Assembly: GCA_022747635.1 (NCBI GenBank)
Contig: JAKTNV010000018.1
Coordinates: 310,001-374,000 of the forward strand
Length of the DNA: 64,000 nt
Direction of reading: 5' to 3'
Origin: Hetaerina americana
Taxonomy: Eukaryota > Arthropoda > Insecta > Odonata > Calopterygidae
This document shows positions 32,946-42,900 of the stretch, one piece after another. Under the pieces are notes generated by a model. That model searched no databases. It was not told the origin of the DNA and saw only the letters and a list, made by a program, of their open reading frames with translations. The position numbers and the translations under genes were made by a program. Numbering within the stretch: the first letter of the stretch is position 1; each line of letters opens with the position of its first letter.

Positions 32946-32948
<3 letters not shown>
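31671..32948. other. Unclassified
   Basis: No gene or matched repeat; AT-rich. Confidence 0.5.
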
Positions 32949-32986
<38 letters not shown>

Positions 32987-33148
32987 TATATATATATATA
33001 AATAAATATATATATATATTTATACATATATATATATATATATAATATATATATTATATATTATGTATTATATATATGTATTATATATATATATATATAT
33101 AAATATATTATGTTATATATATAATATATAATATATATATATATTATG

Positions 33149-33212
<64 letters not shown>
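32949..33212. repeat. Longest TA microsatellite (~264 bp)
   Basis: TA repeat with AAATAAATA and ATTATATA interruptions, ending in a pure run directly against a mariner end. Confidence 0.95.
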
Positions 33213-33213
<1 letters not shown>

Positions 33214-33216
<3 letters not shown>

Positions 33217-34290
33217 GAGGTTAGGCTGAGAAGTTATGCACCCGTGCATGTCGAGCGCGAACAAAAACAAATAGTAAGAGCGGGCAAAAAGTACGCTAAA
33301 GTACAATTTTTAATTTTCAAATGATATATTTATTTTTCAACGTAGCCACCGTTAAGGCTAACACATTTCTTCCGACGTGTAACTAGTTTTTTTCATGCCG
33401 TCACTGAAAAACTCTTCCGACTTTTCTCGAATCTAGGACTTGACATCTGCCTTCACCTCATCGTCCGAGGTGTAATGATTACCCTTTGAGGTGTCTCTTG
33501 AGCTAAAGGAAAAACACAAAAATCGCAAGGCGCAAGATCGGGGGAATTAAGGAGGGTGTGGAATCGGTTCAAGTTCCAGGTTTCGCAGAGCCTCTCCAGT
33601 TGCGCGGGAGGTGTGTGGACGAGCGTTGTCATGTTGCAAGGGTATTGGCTCCGGGCTGCCTTTAACGCAACAAACTCGGCGTCGGAGGGGTTTTAAGAGT
33701 CTGTTTATATTGAGAAGAATTTACCGTTGCCCCTAGTTTCAGAAAATTGGCCAAATAAACTCGGTGAGCATCACAAAACACACTTAAAGGAAGTTTTTTT
33801 GCGGATGGATGTCTTTTGAAATTTTTCGCCGGAGGAGAAGACGAATGTCGATTTACAGTCGACCTATGAACAGCATGGTCACCATAATGGCCTTTAAATA
33901 ACGATTAATCTCAGTAGGAGTCACTTATTGAGCAGTTAAAAAGTTGATATCAGCGCGCTGTTTAACATGCGTTGGCCAGCACTGGAACACGCCTCCATAC
34001 TTCCTCTTCTCAAAATACACTGGATGAATGAAACGACCTCAAACCTTCGCATAAGCGTTCAGAGGGAATGTTACTTCCACATGCCATGAGAAGTCCTTCT
34101 GAAGGTCATTTTGTTCGTGCTCTAAAAGCATGTGCGCATTAGATTTCAGCTTACGCTTGTGTATGGAAAAGGGAGGAATAGGAACACACATAAAAGTCCA
34201 TTACTCCTATGGAGGGTGAAATAATTGTAGCTCCTCAACGCCATCTTCTGGCCAAAGAATTGGGACAAGTGGTAGCATAAACCTCCCGTA
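33214..34290 (-). pseudogene. Decayed mariner, same family as 61,071
   Basis: The left end (ACGAGGTTAGGCTGAGAAG) matches the 61,071 element. The minus strand carries HTSDDEVKADVKS and IREKSEEFFSDGMKK, the C-terminal part of the transposase. The right boundary near 34,290 (CCTCCCGTA) is inferred from the family end. Many stops and indels, no intact catalytic domain. Confidence 0.8.
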
Positions 34291-34370
34291 GATTTCACTC
34301 TAATTTACGTTACCTCTCCTTCCACACCGAGTTCACTGGTTCTAAGTTAAAGCGTCCGGCCCGCTCAATA

Positions 34371-34580
34371 CTTGGACGGTCGAAAAACCTAATAGCGCAA
34401 AGGCTAAAGCATCGGCATGTTGAAGATCCATGGTTCGAGTCCCGTCCAAGAAACCTTTTTACGCTTGTGATGTGCCGGACTGCTTATGACCAACCTTTCC
34501 TGTTATCGTCTTTCATGTATCTTTTCCTATTCCTTTATCCTATATCTCTGTCCATGTGAATAAATAAATAATATATATCT
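34371..34580 (+). mobile_element. SINE3, tRNA-derived
   Basis: A head at 34,371-34,450 whose ends pair over nine bases (CTTGGACGG/CCGTCCAAG), with an A-box-like TAGCGCAAAGGC and B box (GGTTCGAGTCC). The body ends TATCTCTGTCC, then AATAAATAAAT. The body resembles, in inverse, 51,995-52,080 beside the SINE3 head at 52,085. Confidence 0.75.
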
Positions 34581-34604
34581 ACGTATAAATATATAAATAA
34601 ATAC

Positions 34605-34862
34605 ATACTAGTGACTGGGGGACCCGGGTTCAATTCCCTGGCAAGCCTCTCTGGGAACCTGCAGCTCCACCCAAGCTGCGTGATTTTTCATGTACCAGAT
34701 CTTCCTGGGAAACCATAACCGGCACAGGGAAAGGAACTGTCCCCCCTTAATACCCAGCTAATGTCTTCATTTTACATTTTTTATATGGCTTAGTAATCGA
34801 TGAGCTCCACGTCCCATCACCTGCCAAACCGACCCTCGGGTTGATTACTGTTAATGGCTTAC
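34605..34862 (+). mobile_element. SINE1, 5'-truncated
   Basis: Starts within the tRNA-like head (GGGACCCGGGTTCAATTCCC) and continues through TCTTCCTGGGAAACC to CGGGTTGATTACTG. Somewhat diverged. Confidence 0.88.
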
Positions 34863-34867
34863 ATAAA

Positions 34868-34985
34868 CACGGTGCGGCGCTTAAATCCGGACAAATTTCA
34901 ATTCGAATTTCCCGCCATTTCGTAGTTCCACCGGCGGTCGCGATTGGCGTTCTTGAAAGCTATAGGCATCTAGTAAATGCTTAGG
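34868..34985 (-). mobile_element. Solo end of a Tc1/mariner-type element
   Basis: GCGGCGCTTAAATCCGGACA...TTCAATTCGAATTTC and GAAAGCTATAGGCATCTAG match, in inverse, the right end of the element at 50,093-50,425. Only about 115 bp are present. Confidence 0.7.
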
Positions 34986-35617
34986 CGTTACCCTCACTTA
35001 CGATTTCTTCTGGGTTAAACACATACGGGGAATATGTTGGCAAGATAACAAAAAATTAAGATTTGTTGGAAGAGTACTGGGTTAATGTGACGAAAAGATC
35101 AAAGAGAAATATTATGTGTCGCTTGTTAGGCCTCATTTAGGATCTGCTTCAAGTATATTATGGGATCCTCACGAAAAATGGATTAATGGCCGAATTGAAT
35201 CGCGTGCAGCGTAGAGGAGCTGTAGATTTGAAAACGTTGTTATGATAAACCGAGTAGCGTATCCGAAATATTAGAGCAGCTGGGCTGGGATTCACACAAT
35301 GGAGCGAAGGTTAAATTTTAGATTCTAGTGTCTTGCATATGGATTGAAAGGACGTCTCTTTAGCAGTGATGCTGAAAATATATTATTTTCCCCATCGCAC
35401 TACGGTAGGAGAGATCATGCTAATAAAATCAGAGAGATTAAGTGTAGAACAGATAGAATAAAGATGTTATTTTTTCTACGAGCGTCAAGGGATTATAATG
35501 ACGTTGTCCGACCGCGGTAGGAGTGCAAAGACGGGCCTAAATTAGTCTGGGGTGTATTCACCCCATACCACACACCCTAGCGGTGAATTGAGGGGTACTA
35601 AAATATCTAAATATCTA
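34986..35617 (+). mobile_element. LINE-B fragment, RT C-terminus and 3' UTR
   Basis: The plus strand reads CLGVTLTYDFFWVKHI, KLRFVGRVLG, EKYYVSLVRPHLG and WDPHEK before stops set in. Then come AAATATTAGAGCAGCTGGGC, the KMSFF-like stretch, and the UTR ending GTGAATTGAGGGGTACTAAA. The LGV...W and LVRPHL motifs are RT-tail motifs of CR1/Jockey-type LINEs. Confidence 0.85.
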
Positions 35618-36889
35618 TCTGAACACTCCGTGGAATCTTCCAGCCACCTCCAAGACGGCCTCAGTCTACTAGGGCATTAATTAGGGCCCTTCGTGGAATG
35701 AACCTCTGCCGGTAGGGCCCCTCCGCCAACCCGCTATTGCCAAGGAGTCGAAGAGGTCGCCGCGGTGCAAATGAAACCATCCGAAACGCCTCCCCGACAA
35801 TGGCGTCGGGGGAAAAACACTCGCACACAACAATGGGCGCCATGCATCTCCGTCCCCGGGAGTGCATGATCTGTGTGGCAATAGGGTGGGGGAGAGGGGG
35901 TTTTCGGTGGCTGGCGTGCGCCCTCCCTTTCGCGGGGGGTGCAGGAAATTTATTGCAGCCTCTACACCATCCCCTCCGCATTCGCCCCCCACCCACGTCC
36001 AAACCGCCTCCCCTTTTGATGCTCCTCTGGTGCTTCCAACCCCGTCTGCCGCCGTAGCATCGCCACCCTGCACCGTGCGGCCCCCTCGCTCCATTCCCTT
36101 TTATGGTCCTCCTCCCCCTATCCAATTGCTGCGTTTATTGAGGGCACACGGAAAGCCACAGTAACCGTTCCAATGTTTTTCCGGCGGCCGGAAGCACCCG
36201 CCAGCCAGCCAGGGAGGGCCTCGTTCCGCCCTCCACGGCAAACACAGGGAGGGCCTCCTTCCCCCCACCACAATTCAGGGGCGCCCCCCCTTTTCCCAAG
36301 CAATGCCCTCCTTATATCACCTGCGTCTTTCATCATGGTCTTCCAACTCCCTCTCCTTCGTCCACACGTGCAATTTAACAACCCCTCCCTATCCCCCGCG
36401 TTTGTTTGCTCGCTTCCTTCACCTCGCTCTCCTTCCCGCAACCCTTTCGTCATTCGCGGTAACCTCAACCATTACTCTCCCGTCGGCCTCAATTGAGCTC
36501 GCCCCAAATGCCTTCCTTGTTTTGAATTGGACGACTCCGGCTGCTGACGTCCCTGGGCGAAGAATCCAAGGGGGGGGAAAGACTACATTTGGAGAAAATG
36601 GAGCCGTAAATACGGAATAAGAGGTCGCTTGATGTATTTCCCAATTCAATTCATAAGAGACTGGTATATTGAGACTGGTTGTTATCGGCAGTTGAGGTGG
36701 ACTCAATTTGTTTACTGTACATTTATGACGCTTTATTTTGGGAAAATTCCGTGCTCCTTTGTCCGGCGAAACACGTAATCGATGGTTTTTAATTATTTAT
36801 TGTTTAACCAGGCAAATTTTTCCCCTCTAAATGTGTTGAACAAGTGATCTCACTGGTTAGCTCATCAATCACAGTAATCCACTCTATAA
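35618..36889. other. GC-rich block with one dispersed repeat
   Basis: Mostly GC-rich (35,690-36,470), giving long spurious Pro/Arg/Gly-rich frames in several overlapping phases. 35,757-35,860 is a repeat shared with 7,935-8,035. No domain recognised. A host CpG-rich region is possible but unproven. Confidence 0.5.
35757..35860 (+). repeat. Dispersed repeat shared with 7,935-8,035
   Basis: GGTCGCCGCGGTGC, ACCATCCGAAAC, CTCCCCGACAATGGCGTCGG (hairpin) and CATGCATCTCCG align in order to the reverse strand at 7,935-8,035. Confidence 0.75.
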
Positions 36890-37414
36890 ATTACGAATCA
36901 TTATGCCCCCAGTTACTACTTACAATACACCCACCAATTAGAGCAAGAAACCAAGAGAAATGTAGTTGAGATCCAGGGGGTTCCAATCAAAGAAGGCGAA
37001 ATACTCAGTGCTATCATCCATCAGATAGGCCTGGCAATAGGAGTTCAAGTGGATACATCGGACATCGATTACGTCTATCGTGTGAAAACTCGTAGTGACT
37101 CAGATCGGCCCCCCATCATTATGCTTCGATTTTTGAGGCAAGGAATAGTTAGCGAGTTCCTTAGCCGGCGGAGAGTTAAACGCGACCTTAGTACACGTGA
37201 CATTGGGTTTAATAACGTCCCTAATCAGACGATATACATAAACGAGGCTCTCACACAGTTCAATAGGAAACTTTACGCTAAAGCTAGGGAACTCAAAAGA
37301 GCAGGAAAATTCAAATATCTTTGGATACGAGGAGGGAGGATTTACACGAGAATAAGTGACGGGGGGGAACGAAGTGTGATTACCTGTTTCGAAGATCTCA
37401 GTAATTTCACATAA
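36890..37414 (+). CDS. LINE-C ORF1 C-terminal part (FP25K-like domain), 5'-truncated
   Basis: The frame is open from a stop near 36,888 to the TAA at 37,412-37,414. The reading runs LQYTHQLEQETKRNVVEIQG, VPIKEGEILSAIIHQIGLAI, then DIDYVYRV, MLRFL, DIGFNNVPNQTIYINEALT and FKYLWIRGGRIYTR. This layout, the end of a coiled coil followed by an alpha/beta domain, resembles the baculovirus FP25K-like domain found in ORF1 of many CR1/Jockey LINEs, which bind the element RNA. The coiled coil and start codon are lost. The GTG at 37,049 is only an internal codon. Its stop abuts the ORF2 ATG in the same frame. Confidence 0.82.
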   Translation: MTNHYAPSYYLQYTHQLEQETKRNVVEIQGVPIKEGEILSAIIHQIGLAIGVQVDTSDIDYVYRVKTRSDSDRPPIIMLRFLRQGIVSEFLSRRRVKRDLSTRDIGFNNVPNQTIYINEALTQFNRKLYAKARELKRAGKFKYLWIRGGRIYTRISDGGERSVITCFEDLSNFT

Positions 37415-40270
37415 ATGCCTAACTCCACAGAAATGTTAAAAATGTGCCATGTAAACGCACAGTCATTATTCAGACACCTCGATGAGTTCCGGGACTACTT
37501 TTCTGCTGGAAATTATCATGTCATTGCTGTTTCTGAAAGTTGGCTTAACGAAAACATCTCTTCGGAATCCGTCAAACTAAGTAATTACAACATTTTGCGA
37601 AATGACAGACCAGGAAGAGTTGGTGGTGGTGTTTGTGTGTACTTGCACGAGAGCTTATCATTTAAATTGCTGTTAAAGTCTGATGGCTCCCCCTTCAGGC
37701 CAGAATATATGTTCATTGAAATAGCTGGAAAGGAGGGTAAAATATTGTTTTGTGTCGTGTACAGACCCCCCAAAACGGGCTATATGTCTGAAGACTTTGA
37801 GCCTTCTCTGATCCGTCTTCTTCCTAGCTACAAAGGCGTGATTCTGTGTGGTGACTTTAACATTGACATCATGAAGAAAACGCACAATAGCACCTATCTC
37901 AGTGACCTACTATTTAGTTGTAACCTATTCCTCATTCCCTACCAGCCCACCCATAATCTTGTGAATAGCAGTACCCTCCTAGACCTCTTTATTGTCGACG
38001 ACATGTCCAAGGTTGAAGAGTATGGACAGCTCCCTGTCTCTTTTTTGTCTGAACACGACCTAGTTTTCATTAAATATAGATTTAAATTGCAAACTTATAA
38101 ACCTAATTATATGTGTTTTCGTGATTTCAAGAATTTTGATTTGTCCAAATTTGCTGCAGACTCACTTGAAACTAATCTAAGTGAACTTTTCAAAACCCAT
38201 CTGGTGGATAAAAAAATTAATATCTTCAATACAATACTCATGCAACTCTTTGATACACATGCGCCAAAAAAAGTTATTCAGCCAAAACGTCATCCAGCTC
38301 CATGGTTAACCTCCGAAATTAGGAACCTCATGGCCGCTAGGGATCGTCTTCGCCGTAATTTCAGAAGAACTCAACTCCCGAACCTTCACGAACAATACAA
38401 AGTGGCTCGCAATCAAGTGCAGCACCGAATCCGTACCGCTAAACAAAAATACTATGTTTCGTGCTTTTCCGATAAATGGGACATAAAGTCCACTTGGCAG
38501 GAGCTGAGGCGCCTCGGACTTGGTAAGCCTAGACGTCCTCCATTCAAAATAAACTTCCCCTTGGATGATTTAAATAGCTACTTTCTCACGTCTGCTTTCA
38601 AGAATGAAAATGATGTCGAGGATGGTAACCATTCTACTCAAACCCAAAATAATCTCACTTCATTAGATCATGCATTATTCTCTGACTTTGACGATGGAAG
38701 GCTTTATTTCCCCCACTATACACCTGAAATGCTGATAGCACAAGTGAAAAGGTTAAAATCAAATTCAACAGGCGTCGATGGAATCAGTGCAAGAATGCTA
38801 AACGTTATTCTCCCAGTAGTAATGCCTATGATACTAAACATCTATAACTGTTCACTCAACTACTCTACATTCCCTACCCTGTGGAAATCTGCCCTAGTTC
38901 GGCCCATAATGAAAATAACAACTCCGAAAGAAATGTCTGACTACCGACCTATTGCACTTCTTTGCTCTATTTCCAAACCTCTCGAGCGAATCGTTCATAC
39001 GGTTACAGTGGAGCATCTTATGCGGCACAATTTCTTCGATGAGTATCAGTCGGGCTTTCGTAAGCTCTATAGCACTCAGTCGGCTTTGATAAAGGTAACT
39101 GATGATATACGCAGATCCATAGACGCAAAAAAGGTAACAGTTTTAGTCCAATTCGATTTGAGCAAGGCGTTTGATTCAGTAGATCACGGCATACTACTGG
39201 AACGTATGAGCAAACTCAAGTTCTCTTACTCTGTCCTTCGCTGGTTTCGCTCCTATCTGTCTAATCGTCAGCAAGCTGTCAAAGATGAAGACGGGAATGT
39301 ATCTGTTTTCCAACCTGTCCTATGTGGAGTTCCACAGGGGTCAATTCTCGGGCCGTTATTGTTTACTATTTTTATAAAAGAACTAGCTACCATAATAACT
39401 CATTGTAAACATCACTTTTATGCTGACGATCTACAGATATATCTTGAGTCCTACCCCTCAGAATTTAACCATGCCATTGACTTGGTCAACAAGGATATCC
39501 AACTCATCTGTGAATGGCTGACCGAAAATCGGCTAAATCTAAATCCCAAAAAGACCAAGTCGATAATCTTTGGAAGCACCGCCAATGTACATATGCTGCT
39601 CGCAAGTGATCTCCCTAAAATAAGTGTTTTAAATATTCAAATTGACTACTCAAATACAGTGAAAAGCTTAGGAGTTTATCTAAGCAGCACCTTAACCTGG
39701 CGCGAGCAAGTAAATGCTATTTCTAATAAAGTTCACAAAACTCTTTACACAATGAAGCATTTCAGACACCTAATCCCTATAACGTTACGCCAGAAGCTTG
39801 TTCAATCGTTAGTATTACCACATCTCGACTATTGCTCAGTTGTCTACGCTGATGTGAATAAGGAGCTAAGTACCAAATTACAAAGGCTCCAAAATTCTTG
39901 TCTACGATTCATCTTTAATATGCGTTTTAATGAACGTGTAACTCCTTACTATAAAATGTTGAATTGGTTAAAACTCGATCAGAGGAGAATGCTTCAAAAG
40001 GCCTCACAATTATTTAAAGTTCTGAATTCAAAAACCCCTTCATATTTATATGAAAATTTTATATTCAATTCTCTTACGACAAAAAGATCAACCCGCATTA
40101 CAAAAATATTTCATCTTCCCAAATACCGCACGGCTATATATGAAAAGTCATTCAGTATTTCATCCTGTAAACTATGGAACTCTTTACCTAATAATGTAAA
40201 ATTATCCAGAAACACATCCCAATTCAACCGGAAAATGTTTGAATATCTGTCTACCACACTACCAAAATGA
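37415..40270 (+). CDS. LINE-C ORF2: endonuclease and reverse transcriptase, intact
   Basis: 951 codons, no interruptions. APE-type endonuclease at about 1-225: HVNAQSL (N14), SESW (E41), VYRPP (113-119), GDFN (D147, N149), and SEHD (212-215) where SDH is usual. RT at about 430-720: VRPIMK, YRPIAL, YQSGFRK, FDLSKAFD (D581), GVPQGS (638-643), FYADD (D671, D672), then NLNPKKT and a CR1/Jockey-type tail (SVLPHLDYC-like, WNSLPNNVK). It nicks target DNA and copies the element RNA from the nick. I chose the ATG directly after the ORF1 stop because the protein then starts a few residues before the endonuclease. No zinc knuckle seen. Confidence 0.95.
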   Translation: MPNSTEMLKMCHVNAQSLFRHLDEFRDYFSAGNYHVIAVSESWLNENISSESVKLSNYNILRNDRPGRVGGGVCVYLHESLSFKLLLKSDGSPFRPEYMFIEIAGKEGKILFCVVYRPPKTGYMSEDFEPSLIRLLPSYKGVILCGDFNIDIMKKTHNSTYLSDLLFSCNLFLIPYQPTHNLVNSSTLLDLFIVDDMSKVEEYGQLPVSFLSEHDLVFIKYRFKLQTYKPNYMCFRDFKNFDLSKFAADSLETNLSELFKTHLVDKKINIFNTILMQLFDTHAPKKVIQPKRHPAPWLTSEIRNLMAARDRLRRNFRRTQLPNLHEQYKVARNQVQHRIRTAKQKYYVSCFSDKWDIKSTWQELRRLGLGKPRRPPFKINFPLDDLNSYFLTSAFKNENDVEDGNHSTQTQNNLTSLDHALFSDFDDGRLYFPHYTPEMLIAQVKRLKSNSTGVDGISARMLNVILPVVMPMILNIYNCSLNYSTFPTLWKSALVRPIMKITTPKEMSDYRPIALLCSISKPLERIVHTVTVEHLMRHNFFDEYQSGFRKLYSTQSALIKVTDDIRRSIDAKKVTVLVQFDLSKAFDSVDHGILLERMSKLKFSYSVLRWFRSYLSNRQQAVKDEDGNVSVFQPVLCGVPQGSILGPLLFTIFIKELATIITHCKHHFYADDLQIYLESYPSEFNHAIDLVNKDIQLICEWLTENRLNLNPKKTKSIIFGSTANVHMLLASDLPKISVLNIQIDYSNTVKSLGVYLSSTLTWREQVNAISNKVHKTLYTMKHFRHLIPITLRQKLVQSLVLPHLDYCSVVYADVNKELSTKLQRLQNSCLRFIFNMRFNERVTPYYKMLNWLKLDQRRMLQKASQLFKVLNSKTPSYLYENFIFNSLTTKRSTRITKIFHLPKYRTAIYEKSFSISSCKLWNSLPNNVKLSRNTSQFNRKMFEYLSTTLPK

Positions 40271-40526
40271 CCTTATTGCTGTTCTATCAGGCTAAATATT
40301 TAACTATTGTTCTTTGTATTGTATGTATGTATTGTACTATATGTTTCGTTCAACTGATGTCAAATTATGTCTTGTTTCAGTAGTTTAGAACCAGTGTCAC
40401 TCCATACGTTTCAAAATCTAATGTAATCTGTATTCTGCTCCAAGGGACTTTGCTCCCAGAGCAATAAAAATTGTTTATATGTTTATATATGTTTATACTT
40501 TTCCCGTTTCCTTTCTCGAGTCTTTA

Positions 40527-40775
40527 GCCATGATGTTGGAAAATGTGTTATTACCCCAATCGTACTACGGTTACCTTCAATAAAATTAGAGAGATTAAGT
40601 GTAGAAAAGATAGATTTAAGATGTCATTTTTTTCCACCAACGATAATGGATCAGAATAAGATTGTTCGATCACGATAGGGGTCATGTTTGGGTAAAAATT
40701 ATTCTAGTGTGTATTCACCCCCTGCCACACACCCTTGTGGTGGCTCTCAGGGTACTGAATAAAACTATCTAAACA
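40527..40775 (+). mobile_element. LINE-B 3' end
   Basis: ATGTTGGAAAATGTGTTATT, AGATTTAAGATGTCA, GATCAGAATAAGATTG, GTGTGTATTCACCCCCTGCC and CTCTCAGGGTACTGAATAAA. It lies about 30 bases after LINE-C and ends about 7 bases before a mariner. Confidence 0.85.
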
Positions 40776-40781
40776 AAATTA

Positions 40782-41692
40782 CGAGGCATGGTCATCAAGT
40801 AAGGGCCGTTTGGTCACGGGAAAACATATACTCGTATTAAAACACATTTTATTCGCACTTTTAGTGAGATACAAACCTACTTCACTTCGCCACGTAATTT
40901 TCGTTCACTTCTAAGCATTTTCCGTACCGCTGCACCAGCTTCCTTAACCCCTCTGATCATAGAAGCTCGCCACCTGAGAGTTAAACCAATTGACATTAAC
41001 GCCGTTCTTGAGTTCCTCTTCAGTTTCGGAATGTTGTCCACCGAGCCACTGTTTCAAGTGCAAGAAGAGGACGTAGCCGCTAGGTGCAAGGTCAGGATTG
41101 CAATGTGGGTGGTCACAGAGTTCCCAATGAAAACCTTGAATTTTCTTATTGGTTTTAGCAGCAGTGTTTCAGTACCCACCTTGCACACAATTTGTGTTGT
41201 CCGAGGTTTTCCGTGACAATATTGTAGACAGTATTGCGTCCAAGCCAGGCCATTAATCGTCAATCGACGATCACATTGCAATTTTTGTTCCACTTGCGAA
41301 AAAATTTTATCGGTCAGAATACTAGGCCTGCCATTTCGCTCTTAGTCATGGACAATTATTCGTCCATTTTTAAAATCATGGCACTTCACTCATAACTGTA
41401 GGTTCATAAACTAGGCATAACCCCCGATGAATTTCAATTTCAGCAGCCGACAATCCTTTTGCATATACAAGAATCGTATGGCAGAACAATGCACTTCACA
41501 GCTGGCGGGATGAACGATTGTCGCGGACATTGTTGTTTGCATGCACGGACAAGCAAACGACTTCCAAAACAAAACAAATGCTGCTATAGCTTCTCAATGA
41601 ATCAGTAGATGGTACTGCAGGAGTAAAACTGTGTTCTGAAGCGCCAATATTTAAATATAAGCAAACGGCTCTCACTTTATGAATATGCCTCG
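40782..41692 (-). pseudogene. Deleted mariner (QWLGGQ family)
   Basis: TIRs pair: left CGAGGCATGGTCATCAAGTA, right end inverted CGAGGCATATTCATAAAGTG. The left flank is TA; the right is TG. The minus strand reads HCNPDLAP and HLKQWLGGQHSETEEELKN, then NWFNSQVA, the C-terminal region after the third catalytic position, which is altered here. A helix-turn-helix piece with NGLAWTQYCL lies further in. About 0.9 kb against 1.3 kb full length; the central catalytic part is deleted. Confidence 0.85.
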
Positions 41693-42257
41693 TGTAGATA
41701 CTTTTTTGAAAGATATCCAGTCTTGATTATTTTTGTAAGTAATTATCATTTTGTGGCCATTCACCCAATTAGTAAATGGCGAATGGGCGGTGGGGCGGCC
41801 TTTTCAACCGATGGGATTCGGGGATTGACCCCTCGGTGACACACGCGCGCCCTTCCTTTCCTCGCCTCGCCTTTGTCGAGTTTCCTCACCCCGCCCTGCG
41901 TTCAACGACTAGCCCTCCGCTGCGTGCAATGAGGGACTGAAGGACGGCGTCCTTCACATTTGTGGGTAATGTCATCGGGGGGGCGATGGAATATTAGCTT
42001 ATGTGACTACTATACATATCAGAGGTATTTCAATTAAAAAATCACCAATAATGTATACCGTCGCTTATACTATAGATCTTTTTTCGAAATTAGAACAGTG
42101 AAAGAAGTCAAATATGTGCAATAGCAATGTTTGCAATGCATTCATTGACGAAATCACTACCGCTCATGAATAATCTTTGCAATACTTTCTGAGGTCTCTA
42201 CAATGTTTATTTATGTTTCATTATATGTGTGTGTGATTGACGCAACAGACTAATCTC
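41693..42257. other. Unclassified
   Basis: A C-rich patch near 41,790-41,960; otherwise AT-rich. No gene recognised. Confidence 0.5.
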
Positions 42258-42545
42258 GATAAATAAATAAATTGGGAGGATGTCTCCTTCGCAGTGATGT
42301 TGAAAATGTATTATATTAACCCATCCTACCACGGAAGGAGAAATTATTTTAATAGAATGAGAGAGAGATTAAGTGTAGGCAAAATTAATTTAGAGACGCC
42401 ATCTTTTCTACGGACGATAAGGGACCAGAATAATATTGTCCGATCACGGTAGGGGTAAAAATATTCGGGTCATAAGTAGTCTGGTGTGTATTCATCCACT
42501 GCCAATTACCCTAGCGGTGGTTTGCAGGGTACTAAAATATCTAAA
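42258..42545 (+). mobile_element. LINE-B 3' end
   Basis: ATTGGGAGGATGTCTCC, GTGATGTTGAAAATGTATTA, GACGCCATCTTTTCTACGGA, GACCAGAATAATATTGTCCG, GTCTGGTGTGTATTCATCC and GGTTTGCAGGGTACTAAA. Slightly longer than the 40,527 copy. Confidence 0.85.
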
Positions 42546-42585
42546 TATTAAAAATATTAATCGGGTTATAAATAAATAAAAGATG

Positions 42586-42900
42586 GTAACAATTTTCCAC
42601 TTGATAAGTTCAATGGCACGAATTGCTTTCAATGCATTGCTTCTTCAGATCTTACCTGCATATTAAAAAGAGAAGTTTCAGGTATGATATGATGGAATAT
42701 CAGGATTAATAAAAAATTAGCAATTTACCATTAAATAATTTTGTTGAAAATTGAAATTTTGTGGAATAAATAAAATTATGTTCCGGAAAATTTCCAATTT
42801 TTAGTTAATTACCTGAAGATGATGAAATACATCAAAACCCCGGTCATATTGATCCAGTGGAAAATTGTTTCCATATTGTTTCTTTATCGCACAAATTCCA
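42586..42900. mobile_element. Penelope-type non-coding foldback
   Basis: The ends are inverted copies: AACAATTTTCCACTTGATA at the left and the complement of TCCAGTGGAAAATTGTTTCC at the right. The right tail includes ACCTGAAGATGATGAAATAC and ATCAAAACCCCGGTCA, which looks like a degraded version of the tail motif at 56,147. No coding. Confidence 0.55.

Larger units (their letters stand above)
36890..40495 (+). mobile_element. CR1/Jockey-type LINE (LINE-C), 5'-truncated, intact ORF2
   Basis: Contains the C-terminal part of ORF1, an undamaged ORF2 (endonuclease plus RT) and a 3' UTR with AATAAA (40,463) ending in TTATATG-type repeats at 40,470-40,495. Unlike every other retroelement here, it has no stop or frameshift in ORF2, so it is the youngest retroelement in the window (inference). 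The 5' end is cut within ORF1; I could not find a clear target-site duplication. Confidence 0.93.

Noticed and set aside
35661..36125. Long overlapping open frames (Gly/Arg/Pro-rich) in both strands
   Set aside because: Open in several phases at once because of GC-rich composition; no domain, no consistent codon pattern.
37049..37051. GTG as the start of LINE-C ORF1
   Set aside because: Homology to the ORF1 domain continues upstream in frame, so GTG is an internal Val codon.
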